64,000 bases of DNA from Massilia sp. METH4 (GCF_037094685.1 NZ_CP146614.1:930001-994000); one strand, 5' to 3'. Positions 34,186 to 42,686 are shown, counted from the stretch's first letter. The notes: generated from the letters alone by a model not told the origin. Numbers and translations: made by a program.

Positions 34186-34731
34186 TCAGTGGCACTTGAA
34201 GTAATCGAACGGTTCGCGGCAGGCCAGGCAGCGGTACAGCGCCTTGCACGGCGTGGAACCGAACTGGCTCGTGAGTTCCGTGTGCGTGGAACCGCAGTGC
34301 GGGCAGGCGATGCGCGGCGTGGCGCCGGCGCGGCGCGGGTTCGTACGTGATACGGCTGCCGCGAGCCCTCCCCCGCGCAGGCCCGAGATGTCGACCACCT
34401 GGTGCGCCGGCGGCGCGATGCCATAGCCGCGCAGCTTCTGCCGCCCCGCCTCGCTGAGCCAATCGGTGGTCCAGGCCGGCGACAGCCGGGTGACGATGCG
34501 CACGTCCTCCACGCCGTGGTCCTGCAAGGCTTCGCGCACCGCGCCTTCGATCACGTGGGTGGCCGGGCAGCCGGAGTACGTTGGCGTGAGCGTGACGGTG
34601 ACGGTGTCGCTTTCCACGTGCACGGCGCGCACGATGCCGAGGTCGACCACGGAGATCACGGGGATTTCCGGGTCGGCCACGTCGGCGAGCCATGTCCAGA
34701 CCGTGGCTTCATCCAGGGCGGTGGTCATCAT
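34186..34731 (-). CDS. paaD: PaaD, epoxidase assembly factor with zinc ribbon
   Basis: 181 residues if ATG 34731 is used (the neighbouring ATG at 34728 is in the same frame). The N-terminal MIP18/SufT-like domain has DVADPEIPVISVVDLGIVRAV and TPTYSGCPATHVIEGAV. The C-terminal end is a four-cysteine zinc ribbon, ACPHCGSTH...CLACREPFDYFKCH. PaaD is needed for maturation of the phenylacetyl-CoA epoxidase, probably of its metal centres. Its ATG shares a base with the paaC stop (TAATG), so it is translationally coupled. Confidence 0.94.
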   Translation of the reverse strand: MMTTALDEATVWTWLADVADPEIPVISVVDLGIVRAVHVESDTVTVTLTPTYSGCPATHVIEGAVREALQDHGVEDVRIVTRLSPAWTTDWLSEAGRQKLRGYGIAPPAHQVVDISGLRGGGLAAAVSRTNPRRAGATPRIACPHCGSTHTELTSQFGSTPCKALYRCLACREPFDYFKCH

Positions 34732-35483
34732 TACCAGGTCGCTCCCGGATAGGCCCGTTGCAAGAACTGCATTTCGGCCAGCAGGTAGCCCAGGTGTTCC
34801 GTGTGGCGGCCCTGCTTGCCCCCTTTCTGCATCCAGGCGCCTGGTGCCGGCATCGCCAGCGTGGCTTCGGTGAAGATGTCCGCCACGTGCGCCAGCCATT
34901 GCGCGCGCACCTGCACGGCGGGCGGCGCGATGCCGGCGGCGACCATCGCGTCGTCGACGGCGTCGTAGTTGAAGACCTCGCCGGTGAACATCCACAGCTC
35001 GTCGGCCGCCGTTTGCGTGTACTCATGGCTGAGTGCCGTGCCGTCGCCGAGGCGGACAATGAGGTCGCCGCTGCGGCGCAGGTGGTATGTGACTTCCTTC
35101 AGCGACTTTTCCGCGATCCCGGCGATACGCGGATCGGACGCCTGCACGAGTGCGCCGATAAGGAAATAGTGCCACGTGTCGAAGTAGAACTGGCGCATCA
35201 GGGTGTGCGCGTAATTGCCGTTCGGCTGCTCGACCAGCAGCACGTTGTGGAAATCGCGCGCGTCGCGCAGGTAGGCCAGCGCGTCCTCGTCGCGGCCGCG
35301 GCCTTCCAGCTCGCCCGCATAGGTAAGCCACAGGCGGGCCTGGCCCAGAAGGTCGAGCGCCACGTTGGTGAGCGCCATGTCCTCTTCCAGCGCCGGGCCC
35401 TTGCCGCACAGTTCGGACAGGCGCTGGCTCAGCACGAGGGCGTTGTCGCCCAGGCGCAGCAGATATTGGATTTTCGCGTCCAT
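34731..35483 (-). CDS. paaC: PaaC, structural subunit of phenylacetyl-CoA epoxidase
   Basis: 250 residues, ferritin-like four-helix bundle. The pattern LGDNALVLSQRLSELCGKGP, ALTNVALDLLGQARLWLTYAGE, and FDTWHYFLIGAL with TYHLRRSGDLIVRLGDG fits PaaC. Unlike PaaA it is the non-catalytic partner that stabilises the diiron subunit. It starts eight bases after the paaB stop. No anomalies in length (about 250 expected). Confidence 0.96.
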   Translation of the reverse strand: MDAKIQYLLRLGDNALVLSQRLSELCGKGPALEEDMALTNVALDLLGQARLWLTYAGELEGRGRDEDALAYLRDARDFHNVLLVEQPNGNYAHTLMRQFYFDTWHYFLIGALVQASDPRIAGIAEKSLKEVTYHLRRSGDLIVRLGDGTALSHEYTQTAADELWMFTGEVFNYDAVDDAMVAAGIAPPAVQVRAQWLAHVADIFTEATLAMPAPGAWMQKGGKQGRHTEHLGYLLAEMQFLQRAYPGATW

Positions 35484-35491
35484 CGGGAGCC

Positions 35492-35776
35492 TTACAGGTT
35501 CTTCACTTCTTCCGGCATCGGGAAGAAGGTGGGGTGGCGATACACCTTGCTGTTGGCCGGCTCGAACAGCGCGCCCTTGTCGAACGGGCTGCTGGCCACG
35601 ATGTCGGCAGCGCGCACGACCCAGATCGACACACCTTCGTTGCGGCGCGTGTACACGTCGCGCGCGTTATTGATCGCCATCTCCGCGTCCGGCGCGTGCA
35701 GGCTGCCCACGTGCTTGTGGGCCAGGCCGTGCTGGCTGCGGATGAACACTTCCCACAGGGGCCATTCCTTGCTCAT
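35492..35776 (-). CDS. paaB: PaaB, small subunit of phenylacetyl-CoA epoxidase
   Basis: 94 residues. The N-terminal MSKEWPLWEVFIRSQHGLAH and the phrases HVGSLHAPDAEMAINNARDVYTRR and SSPFDKGALFEPANSK are nearly invariant in PaaB. It bridges PaaAC heterodimers and is essential for activity, though its mechanism is unclear. The start ATG 35776 is 25 bases after the paaA stop and has GGAGAC upstream. Confidence 0.96.
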   Translation of the reverse strand: MSKEWPLWEVFIRSQHGLAHKHVGSLHAPDAEMAINNARDVYTRRNEGVSIWVVRAADIVASSPFDKGALFEPANSKVYRHPTFFPMPEEVKNL

Positions 35777-35801
35777 GCTTTGTCTCCGTTTTATCGAGGT
35801 A

Positions 35802-36791
35802 CTACGCCGCGGCCTTGTCCTGCGCGCGCTTCTCGGCATGCGCCACGAGGGCGTCGCGGAACCACTGGCCATCCTCGTAAGCCTTCACGCGGGTGCGCAG
35901 CCGTTCGCGGTTGCAGGGTCCGTTGCCCTTCAGGACGTTATGGAACTCTTCCCAGTCGATCTCGCCGAAGTCGTAGTGCCCCCGTTCGGCGTTCCATTTC
36001 AGGTCGGGATCTGGGATCGTCAGGCCCAGGAATTCGGCTTGCGGCACGGTCTGGTCGACCATGCGCTGGCGCAACTCGTCGTTGGAAAACAGCTTGATGC
36101 GCCACTTCGCCGATTGCGCGCTGTTGACGGAGTCGGCGTCCGATGGGCCGAACATCATCAGGGACGGCCACCACCAGCGGTTCAGCGCATCCTGCGCCAT
36201 CGCCTTCTGCTCGGGCGTGCCGCGGCACAGGGAGAGCATGATGTCGTAGCCCTGGCGGGCGTGGAACGACTCTTCCTTGCAGACGCGGATCATGGCCCGC
36301 GAATAGGGGCCATACGAGCAGCGGCACAGCGGGATCTGGTTGATGATGGCCGAACCGTCGACGAGCCAGCCGATGGCGCCCATGTCGGCCCACGACAGCG
36401 TGGGGTAGTTGAAGATGCTCGAGTATTTCGCCTTGCCCGAGTGCAGGGCTTGCAGCAGTTCGTCACGCGACACGCCCAGCGTTTCGGCAGCGCTGTACAG
36501 GTACAGGCCGTGGCCGGCTTCGTCCTGGATCTTGGCCAGCAGGATGGACTTGCGTTTCAGCGTGGGGGCGCGCGTCACCCAGTTCCCCTCCGGCAGCTGG
36601 CCGACGATTTCGGAATGGGCGTGCTGCGAGATCTGCCGGACCAGCGTCTTGCGGTAAGCCTCCGGCATCCAGTCCTTCGGCTCGATCTTGATGCCGTCGT
36701 CGATGCGCTGCTGGAAGGCGCGCTCTTGCGCGCTCATGTCCTCGTCGGTGCGGACATTCTTCAGCCCGGTCTCCACCATTTGTGCGTACAT
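35802..36791 (-). CDS. paaA: PaaA, catalytic diiron subunit of phenylacetyl-CoA epoxidase
   Basis: 329 residues, the oxygenase that makes the ring-1,2-epoxide. ATG 36791 has AGGAGGAG upstream. The diiron motif set is visible: [20 protein letters not shown] (E...ExxH) and [20 protein letters not shown] (ExxxH type). The C-terminal half holds the [23 protein letters not shown] block seen in all PaaA. It is the first gene of the operon, behind the regulated promoter region at 36814-36843. Nothing is missing. Confidence 0.97.
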   Translation of the reverse strand: MYAQMVETGLKNVRTDEDMSAQERAFQQRIDDGIKIEPKDWMPEAYRKTLVRQISQHAHSEIVGQLPEGNWVTRAPTLKRKSILLAKIQDEAGHGLYLYSAAETLGVSRDELLQALHSGKAKYSSIFNYPTLSWADMGAIGWLVDGSAIINQIPLCRCSYGPYSRAMIRVCKEESFHARQGYDIMLSLCRGTPEQKAMAQDALNRWWWPSLMMFGPSDADSVNSAQSAKWRIKLFSNDELRQRMVDQTVPQAEFLGLTIPDPDLKWNAERGHYDFGEIDWEEFHNVLKGNGPCNRERLRTRVKAYEDGQWFRDALVAHAEKRAQDKAAA

Positions 36792-36813
36792 GTCGTCTCC
36801 TCCTCTTTCGACC

Positions 36814-36843
36814 ATAATACGATACACAAATTTGTTTGCAAAC
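36814..36843 (-). promoter_or_regulatory. paaA promoter overlaid by two palindromes (putative PaaX operator)
   Basis: On the minus strand TTGCAA (-35, 36841-36836) and TATTAT (-10, 36819-36814) are 16 bases apart, a good sigma-70 promoter about 20 bp upstream of the paaA ATG. Two perfect 10-base palindromes cover the -35 and spacer: ACAAATTTGT (36826-36835) and GTTTGCAAAC (36834-36843), sharing two bases. Their position at the promoter suits a repressor, most simply the divergently encoded PaaX acting with phenylacetyl-CoA as inducer. This sequence differs from the enterobacterial PaaX site, so the link is inference. Confidence 0.6.
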
Positions 36844-36900
36844 GTCTTTTTTGAGTCACTTTCAAAAACCGTATCTTGTTTGGCCGGATACAATGGCGCC

Positions 36901-37830
36901 ATGAAGAATGATTTGACCAATGCGAGCCTGGACCAGTGGATCGATCGGCACCTTGCGGAAGAACCGCCCCGCTCGAAGTCCCTGGTGATGACGATTTTCG
37001 GGGATGCGATCGTTCCCCATGGCGGGCTGGCTTGGCTGGGCAGCCTCATCGAACTGCTGGCGCCGTTCGGCGTCAACGACCGGCTGCTGCGCACTTCCGT
37101 GTTCCGGCTGGCGCAGGAAGGCTGGCTGGTGTCGCAGCGCGACGGCCGGCGCAGCCACTACACGATCACGCCGGAAGCTGCCCAGCGCTTCGCGCGCGCT
37201 TTCCGCCGCGTGTACGCGGCGCCGCATGTGCACTGGCACGGCAGCTGGACTTTCGTGCTGGGCACCAACGGCCTGTCAGCGGCCGAACGGACCACGTTGC
37301 GCAAGGAATTGCTGTGGGAGGGCTACAGCGTGGTCGCCCCCGGCATCGCGGGACACCCGGCCGGGGATGCCGAGGCGCTGGACGATCTGCTGGGCCGGCT
37401 GGACATGCGCGGCAAGGTCTACGTGGTGCAGGCCGCGCAACTGCCGGGCGTGCAGGGCAAGCCGCTGGCCGACCTGATCGCCGAGGGCTGGGACCTGCGG
37501 GAAGTGGCGGGCGGCTACGAGCGCTTCATCGAACGGTTCGCGCCGGTGCGCTCGCTGCTGGGCGGGGAAGTCTCGCCCCGGCAGGCTTTCATCGTGCGCA
37601 CGCTGCTGATCCACGCCTACCGGCGGGTGCAGCTGCACGATCCGCAGCTGCCGGTGGAACTGCTGCCCGAACCGTGGCCCGGCGCCGCCGCGTACGAGCT
37701 GGCGCGCGAACTGTACCTGCTGACGTATGCCGCCGCCGAGGAATATGTGGTGGCGGCGCTGCGGCGCGAGGCGCCAGACGTGGCCGGGGCTGGCGCCGCG
37801 TTCTTCGAACGGTTCGGGGGACTGCACTAG
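36901..37830 (+). CDS. paaX: PaaX, phenylacetic acid operon repressor
   Basis: 309 residues, typical PaaX length. The N-terminal winged helix (about residues 25-90) reads [27 protein letters not shown], then [20 protein letters not shown] middle Cas2-like domain has [14 protein letters not shown], and a C-terminal effector domain has [29 protein letters not shown], the family signature. It represses paa until phenylacetyl-CoA forms. TACAAT at 36889-36894 lies only six bases before ATG 36901 and no ribosome site is evident, so the transcript may be nearly leaderless. It converges on the TRAP binding-protein gene. Confidence 0.94.
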   Translation: MKNDLTNASLDQWIDRHLAEEPPRSKSLVMTIFGDAIVPHGGLAWLGSLIELLAPFGVNDRLLRTSVFRLAQEGWLVSQRDGRRSHYTITPEAAQRFARAFRRVYAAPHVHWHGSWTFVLGTNGLSAAERTTLRKELLWEGYSVVAPGIAGHPAGDAEALDDLLGRLDMRGKVYVVQAAQLPGVQGKPLADLIAEGWDLREVAGGYERFIERFAPVRSLLGGEVSPRQAFIVRTLLIHAYRRVQLHDPQLPVELLPEPWPGAAAYELARELYLLTYAAAEEYVVAALRREAPDVAGAGAAFFERFGGLH

Positions 37831-37863
37831 CTGTCACGGCCGAGCTATCACGGCCGGCAGGCG

Positions 37864-38949
37864 TCAGCGCCGCACGGCCGTGATCAGGTAGTTCTGCATG
37901 GCCGCCTCCGCTACGGATGCCCACTGGTTCTGGTCGTGCCGGAACCGCTTCCACGGCTCGTAGATCTTGCGGAACTTCGCGTTCTTCGCCGCCTCCTCTT
38001 CCATCACGGCGGTGGACTGTTTATAGGCGGCGTCCATCACATCCTTGCCGAACGTGTGCAGCCTGGCGCCGTTCTTCAGCAGGCGGGCCAGCGCGGCGGG
38101 GTTGCGGGCGTCGTAGGCGGCCTGCATGCGCACATGGCATTCGTATGAAGCCGCTTCCAGCGCCGCCTGGTACGGTTTCGGCAGCTTGTCCCATTGTGCG
38201 CTGTTCACGTAGAACGACAGTTGCGGCCCCGCTTCCCACCAGCCCGGCGTGTAGTAGTGCGGGGCGACGCGCACGAGGCCGAGCTTTTCATCGTCGTACG
38301 GACCCACCCATTCGGCCGCGTCGATCGTGCCCTTTTCCAGCGCCGCGTACACGTCGCCGGCCGGGATCTGCTGCGGCACCACGCCCATGCGTTCCATCAC
38401 GCGGCCGGCGAAGCCCGCCACGCGCATCTTGAGGCCCTTCAGGTCGGCCACCGAGCGGATCTCCTTGCGGTACCAGCCGCCCATCTGCGTGCCCGTGTTC
38501 CCGCCCAGGAAGTTGACGATGCCGTAGCCGCGGTAGAACTCGCGCAGCAGCTCGCGGCCGCCGCCGTGCTCGTACCATGCCGTCTGCTGGCGTGACGTGA
38601 GGCCGAACGGCACGGCGCAATCGAAGGCGAACGTGGGGTCCTTGCCGAAGTAATAGTAGGCGGGCGTGTGGCCCATCTCGACGGTGTTGGCCTGCACCGC
38701 ATCCATCACCTGCAGGCCGGGCACGATCTCGTTGGCGGCGAACTGGCGGATCTGCAGCCGGTTATCGGTCAGCTGGGCCACGCGCTTGACGAACGCTTCC
38801 GCCGAGCCATAGATCGTGTCCAGCGTTTTCGGGAAGCTCGATGCCAGCCGCCAGGTGATGGTGCCCTGGCCCTGGGCGATGGCCGGCACGGCCACGGTGG
38901 CGCCCGCGGCAGCGGCGGCGGCATGGCTTACGAAGGAACGGCGTTGCAT
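37864..38949 (-). CDS. TRAP transporter substrate-binding protein (DctP type), orphan 1
   Basis: 361 residues with AAAGGAG before ATG 38949. The start MQRRSFVSHAAAAAAGATVAVPAIAQ carries RRSF and an alanine-rich core, so it is a likely Tat signal. Mature blocks ITWRLASSFPKTLDTIYG, RQFAANEIVPGLQVMDAV, GMTTGRE-like GHTPAYYYFGK and AAEWVGPYDDEKLGL are those of the mannitol/chloroaromatic TRAP binding-protein group, matching the large permease at 18161-19804. No permease gene is adjacent. It lies next to paaX, so an aromatic or organic acid ligand is possible but unproven. It is a close paralogue of the protein at 44098-45186. Confidence 0.88.
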   Translation of the reverse strand: MQRRSFVSHAAAAAAGATVAVPAIAQGQGTITWRLASSFPKTLDTIYGSAEAFVKRVAQLTDNRLQIRQFAANEIVPGLQVMDAVQANTVEMGHTPAYYYFGKDPTFAFDCAVPFGLTSRQQTAWYEHGGGRELLREFYRGYGIVNFLGGNTGTQMGGWYRKEIRSVADLKGLKMRVAGFAGRVMERMGVVPQQIPAGDVYAALEKGTIDAAEWVGPYDDEKLGLVRVAPHYYTPGWWEAGPQLSFYVNSAQWDKLPKPYQAALEAASYECHVRMQAAYDARNPAALARLLKNGARLHTFGKDVMDAAYKQSTAVMEEEAAKNAKFRKIYEPWKRFRHDQNQWASVAEAAMQNYLITAVRR

Positions 38950-39076
38950 CGTCGGTCTCCTTTGCGTGGATGAGCCATTCTATGCCCAACGCCGCGCGAA
39001 GGGTGCAATTCGCCGCGCAAAGCCGTTATCATGGCGGCCTCGCGCCATGGCGCTTCCATTCATAACAGGACACACA

Positions 39077-40201
39077 ATGTCTATCAAGATCAGCAGCCAG
39101 TTCGACGCTGGCGCCATCGAACTCGTCAGCGTTACCAGCGCCGGCGATATCGACGTGAACATCCGCAAGGACTCCCATGCCGACATCACCCAGTGGTTCT
39201 ACTTCCGCGTGCAGGGCGCGGGCAGCACGCCGCTGACGATCCGCTTCCTGAACGCCGGCAAGGCTGCCTATCCGGATGGCTGGAAGGATTACCAGGCCGT
39301 GGCCAGCTACGACCGCGACACGTGGTTCCGCGTGCCGACGAGCTTCGACGGCGAGGTGATGACGATCGAGCACGAGCCCGAATACGACAGCGTGTACTAC
39401 GCCTACTTCGAGCCGTATTCGTGGGAACGCCACCTGTCGCTGCTGGACAACGCGCAACTGTCGCCGCTGGCCCAGCTGGTGGACCTGGGTTCCACCGTGG
39501 ATGGCCGCGACCTGAACATGCTGGTGATCGGCGATCCGGACGCAGCGAAGAAAGTGTGGGTGATCGCGCGCCAGCACCCGGGCGAGACGATGGCCGAATG
39601 GTTCGTGGAAGGCATGGTCGAAGCGCTGCTGGACCCGGCCGACCCGTTCGCCAGCCAGTGCCTGAAGGAAGCCGTGTTCTACGTGGTGCCGAACATGAAC
39701 CCGGACGGCTCGGTGCGCGGCAACCTGCGCACCAACGCGGCCGGCGCCAACCTGAACCGCGAGTGGAACACGCCCACGATGGAGCGCAGCCCGGAAGTGT
39801 TCCTGGTGAAGGAAGCGATGCAGGAAACCGGCTGCGACCTGTTCCTGGACGTGCACGGCGACGAGGGCCTGCCCTATGTGTTCGTGGCCGGCAGCGATTC
39901 GCTGGAAAACTTCACCCCCGAGCAAAAGGCCGAGCAGGATGCCTTCATCGCCGACTTCAAGGTGGCCAGCCCCGACTTCCAGAGCGAATTCGGCTACCCG
40001 GACGCGCCGTTCACCCCCGAAGTGCTGACCATGGGTTCGCCCCACATCACCCACCTGTTCGGCTGCCTGTCGCTGACCCTGGAACTGCCGTTCAAGGACA
40101 ATGCCAACGACCCCGACCCGGTCAACGGCTGGAACGGTGCCCGCTCGATGAAGCTGGGCGCCGCCGTGCTGCAGCCGGTGCTGCGCGCGCTGCGCCGGTA
40201 A
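39077..40201 (+). CDS. M14-family cytosolic carboxypeptidase
   Basis: 374 residues from ATG 39077 (AGGA upstream). There is no signal peptide, so it is cytoplasmic. The N-terminal beta domain (about residues 1-130, with WFYFRVQGAG and PTSFDGEVMTIEHEPEYDSVYYAYFEPYSWERH) is the pro-domain-like module of cytosolic carboxypeptidases. The zinc motif RQHPGETMAEWFVEG (His and Glu) and the downstream LDVHGDEG histidine follow, with LTLELPFKD carrying the catalytic Glu. Relatives trim C-terminal residues of proteins or peptides; the bacterial substrate is not known. It ends six bases before the convergent XRE gene stop. Confidence 0.88.
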   Translation: MSIKISSQFDAGAIELVSVTSAGDIDVNIRKDSHADITQWFYFRVQGAGSTPLTIRFLNAGKAAYPDGWKDYQAVASYDRDTWFRVPTSFDGEVMTIEHEPEYDSVYYAYFEPYSWERHLSLLDNAQLSPLAQLVDLGSTVDGRDLNMLVIGDPDAAKKVWVIARQHPGETMAEWFVEGMVEALLDPADPFASQCLKEAVFYVVPNMNPDGSVRGNLRTNAAGANLNREWNTPTMERSPEVFLVKEAMQETGCDLFLDVHGDEGLPYVFVAGSDSLENFTPEQKAEQDAFIADFKVASPDFQSEFGYPDAPFTPEVLTMGSPHITHLFGCLSLTLELPFKDNANDPDPVNGWNGARSMKLGAAVLQPVLRALRR

Positions 40202-40207
40202 GACGCA

Positions 40208-40945
40208 TCACCGCTCGCGCCGCAGCTTGCCGAACGCCTTCGGCAACCAGGGGCGCGCCGCGAGCATGAACGTGATGGCTTGCCGCTCCTGGTATGGCAA
40301 CCGGGCGTCGGCCTGGTGCTGCCGCGAGAAATCGTCGGCCACCTGGCGCAGCCGCTCCAGCAGTGCCTGCGTGGAGGCCGGCGACAGCATCACGCTGAAC
40401 AGGCGCAGCAGTTCGCCCTGGCCGTCGAAGCGGGCGTCGAGGTAGTCGGCCGCCGCCTCGCGGCGAAACCAGGCCTGGATCGGGCCGTTCGGAATCCAGT
40501 CGAACGTGCGCTCGACCAGCAGTTTTACCCGGTTGTTCGGTTTCAGGACGAGGAAGCCGATGCGGTCCAGCCGCAGCAGGTACTTCACGGCTTCCGCTTC
40601 CGTGAGCGCGAACGTGGCCACCATTTCGTCGACCGGCACGCCGTTCAGCGCCGCAACCGCGACCAGCAGCAGCTTCGGGTCGCCCGTCAATTCCTCTTCC
40701 TGCGCATAACTCAGTTGCGCGATCAGCCGGGGCGCGTCAAGCGCGGTCCGCGTCAAATCCAGCAGGTCGATGCCGGCCGCCGCCAGTACTTCGTCGAGAC
40801 GCTGCAAGCTGAAGCTGCGCTGCGCGAACATGCGCTTCACGCTGGCCTCGGACATGCCGATGCGCCGCGCCAGCTCCGCGTAGGTGATGCCGCGCGCCTT
40901 CAGTTCACGTTTCAGTCCCTCGACCAACATCGCGCTGCCGGGCAT
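40208..40945 (-). CDS. XRE-family transcriptional regulator
   Basis: 245 residues from ATG 40945 with AAGGA upstream. The N-terminal Cro/C1 helix-turn-helix (about residues 9-64, ITYAELARRIGMSEASVKRMFAQRSFSLQRLDEVL) is clear. The remaining 180 residues are helical with no recognised ligand site, ending in a Lys/Arg-rich tail. The gene reads out from a 23-base inverted repeat at 40960-40982, only 14 bp upstream of its start, so autoregulation is likely. The divergent exported cassette (41081 on) shares that intergenic region. Target and ligand are unknown. Confidence 0.85.
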   Translation of the reverse strand: MPGSAMLVEGLKRELKARGITYAELARRIGMSEASVKRMFAQRSFSLQRLDEVLAAAGIDLLDLTRTALDAPRLIAQLSYAQEEELTGDPKLLLVAVAALNGVPVDEMVATFALTEAEAVKYLLRLDRIGFLVLKPNNRVKLLVERTFDWIPNGPIQAWFRREAAADYLDARFDGQGELLRLFSVMLSPASTQALLERLRQVADDFSRQHQADARLPYQERQAITFMLAARPWLPKAFGKLRRER

Positions 40946-40959
40946 AGGCTTATCCTTTG

Positions 40960-40982
40960 AAAGTATCGCTTTCCGATACTTT
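40960..40982. promoter_or_regulatory. 23-base inverted-repeat operator between the XRE gene and the exported cassette
   Basis: AAAGTATCG (40960-40968) and CGATACTTT (40974-40982) are perfect 9-base arms around a 5-base centre, CTTTC. The repeat ends 14 bp before the XRE start codon and about 100 bp before the first cassette gene. Arm length and symmetry are typical of a dimeric Cro/C1-type repressor. The XRE protein itself is the obvious binding candidate. Confidence 0.7.
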
Positions 40983-41080
40983 AGCAGGGTCGGCCCGCAA
41001 CTGCCGGGATATCGATTGCCTGCCTGGCCCGCGGCACCGATGATGCGTGCACTGTCATTTTTACTTGTTTGGAGACAATG

Positions 41081-41476
41081 ATGAAACGCCTGCTGTGCCT
41101 TACCCTGTTGAGCCTTGCCTGCGCCACCGGCCATGCCGCCGATGGTTCGGCCCCTTCGCAAGCGATCGGGGAAGCTTCCGGTGTCGTGGTGGTGGGGTCG
41201 CTGGTGCCCGTGGTGCTGGCCGGCAGCGTCGTCGTGGTGGCGCTGGAGAAAACGGGCGAAGGCGTCGACCTGCTGCTGGAAAGCGCGGCCGATGGCAGCC
41301 GCGCCACGGTGCGCTTGTCCGGCAAGGCGGCCGAGGGCTTGTCGGTGGCGGCCGGCACCGCCGTGGACGTGACGGCCACCAGCACCGGCCATGTGCTCGT
41401 GGCCGCGGGCAAGGTAATCGCCTTCGTGCCCAATGCGGCCGGCAAGGCATTGCTGCGCAGCGCGCGCGAATCCTGA
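41081..41476 (+). CDS. Exported small protein, paralogue 1 of a tandem pair
   Basis: 131 residues from ATG 41081 (GGAG seven bases upstream; ATG 41078 is adjacent). A signal peptide (MKRLLCLTLLSLACATGHAA) is followed by a hydrophobic, valine-rich stretch (GVVVVGSLVPVVLAGSVVVVAL) long enough to span the membrane. The C-terminal half is a small beta-rich domain: ATVRLSGKAAEGLSVAAGT, then DVTATSTGHVLVAAGKV and IAFVPNAAGKALL. The next gene shares this domain closely. No named family is recognised. It is transcribed away from the XRE gene and 39 bp before its paralogue. Confidence 0.75.
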   Translation: MKRLLCLTLLSLACATGHAADGSAPSQAIGEASGVVVVGSLVPVVLAGSVVVVALEKTGEGVDLLLESAADGSRATVRLSGKAAEGLSVAAGTAVDVTATSTGHVLVAAGKVIAFVPNAAGKALLRSARES

Positions 41477-41515
41477 ACCACACCATTGCACGATCACTGC
41501 ACGGAGTCATTCATC

Positions 41516-41911
41516 ATGAAACGCATTCTTTCCCTTGTACTGGCCGCATCCCTGCTGGGGGGCATGCCCGCGGCCCGAGCCGGCACCGCTTCCGAGGCGT
41601 CGATGATCAGCGGCCTGCTGTCGGGCCTGGTCGTCGTCGGATCGATCGCCGCAACCGGTTCCACCGTGGTCGAGAGCGTGGAAAAGGTGGGCGACGGCGT
41701 GGAACTGCTGTTGACGAACACGTCGAACGCCAGCAAGGCCACGGTGCGCCTGTCCGGCCGGGCGGCGCAGCAGCTCTCCGTTGCCGCCGGCACCACGCTG
41801 GACGTGGTGGCCACGTCCACCGGCCACCTGCTCGTCCTGTCCGGCAAGGTGCTTGCCTTCGTTCCCAATGAGCTGGGCAAGGCCCTGCTGCATCACGCGG
41901 AGGTGAAATGA
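41516..41911 (+). CDS. Exported small protein, paralogue 2 of a tandem pair
   Basis: 131 residues from ATG 41516, with a signal peptide (MKRILSLVLAASLLGGMPAARAG) and a hydrophobic segment (MISGLLSGLVVVGSIAATGS). The domain ATVRLSGRAAQQLSVAAGT, LDVVATSTGHLLVLSGKV and LAFVPNELGKALL matches that of the preceding gene at most positions, so the two arose by duplication. The last codons overlap the start of the DUF2145 gene as ATGA, so it is translated together with that gene. Function unknown. Confidence 0.75.
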   Translation: MKRILSLVLAASLLGGMPAARAGTASEASMISGLLSGLVVVGSIAATGSTVVESVEKVGDGVELLLTNTSNASKATVRLSGRAAQQLSVAAGTTLDVVATSTGHLLVLSGKVLAFVPNELGKALLHHAEVK

Positions 41912-42686
41912 TGCGCCCCCTTCTGTTCGCCGCCTGCCTGGCCTTCGCCGCGCCCGCCTGGGCCGGCCAGCCGTGCGAGGAAGTGCCGATGGCGGTGACG
42001 GACACGGTGAAGTCGCTGGACCTTGCCCAGCGCACGTTCCAGGCGCTCGATGCCAGCGGCGCCAAGGCGGTGCTGATTTCGCGCGCGGGCCAGGACTTGA
42101 GCAAGTACGGCCTGCGCTACTCGCACATGGGCATCGTGGTGCGCGACCACGCGGCGGGGCGCTGGACCGTGGTGCACGAGCTGAACGAGTGCGGCACGGC
42201 TTCCTCTGGCCTGTACAACGAAGGCCTGGGCAATTTCTTCCTCTCCGCCTGTTCCGCTACGAGGCGCAGGTGGTGATTCCCGGCCCCGAGGTGCAGGAGC
42301 GGCTGGCGCAACTGGTGGCCACGCGCACTGCGCGACGGCTGCACGAGCCCCATTACAACATGCTGTCCTACGCGTATTCGACGCGCTACCAGAACTCGAA
42401 CCAGTGGGTGCTGGAAACGTATGCGGCGGCCAGCGCACCGGCCGGCCAGGTGGAAACGCGCGAGGAAGCGCAAGCCTGGCTGAAGGAGGCAGGCTTCGAA
42501 CCGATCACCGTCCGCGTGCGCAGCGTGACGCGTCTCGGCGGGCGCATGTTCCGCGCCAACGTGGCCTTCGACGACCACCCGTTCGATCGCCGCATGGCCG
42601 GGCAGATCGACACCATCACCACCGAGGCCATCGTGCGCTTCGTGCGGAAGATCGACAGCGCGGCGAAGGTGATGGTCGTGGAATGA
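41908..42686 (+). pseudogene. DUF2145-family exported protein, frameshifted
   Basis: The gene starts at ATG 41908 (overlapping the previous stop) with signal peptide MMRPLLFAACLAFAAPAWAG. It reads well through YSHMGIVVRDHAAGRWTVVHELNECG to GLGNFFL, then the frame ends at TGA 42274-42276 after junk (SACSATRRRW). The next frame continues the family sequence without a start: LFRYEAQVVIPGPEVQERL, HYNMLSYAYSTRYQNSNQWVLE and TEAIVRFVRKIDSAAKVM to 42686. One base appears to be missing near 42241-42249, where CTC-TCCGC-CTGTTC needs six bases instead of five. Restored, it would be about 259 residues. This could be real decay or a sequencing error. Confidence 0.75.

Noticed and set aside
37847..37885. 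Terminator between paaX and the TRAP binding protein
   Set aside because: ATCACGGCCG and CGGCCGTGAT arms exist, but the second arm is inside the coding end of the binding protein and no T-run follows.
40208..41497. The XRE frame as a single 429-codon protein
   Set aside because: The longer frame runs through the operator and promoter into the antisense of the exported cassette; the ribosome site and HTH support ATG 40945.
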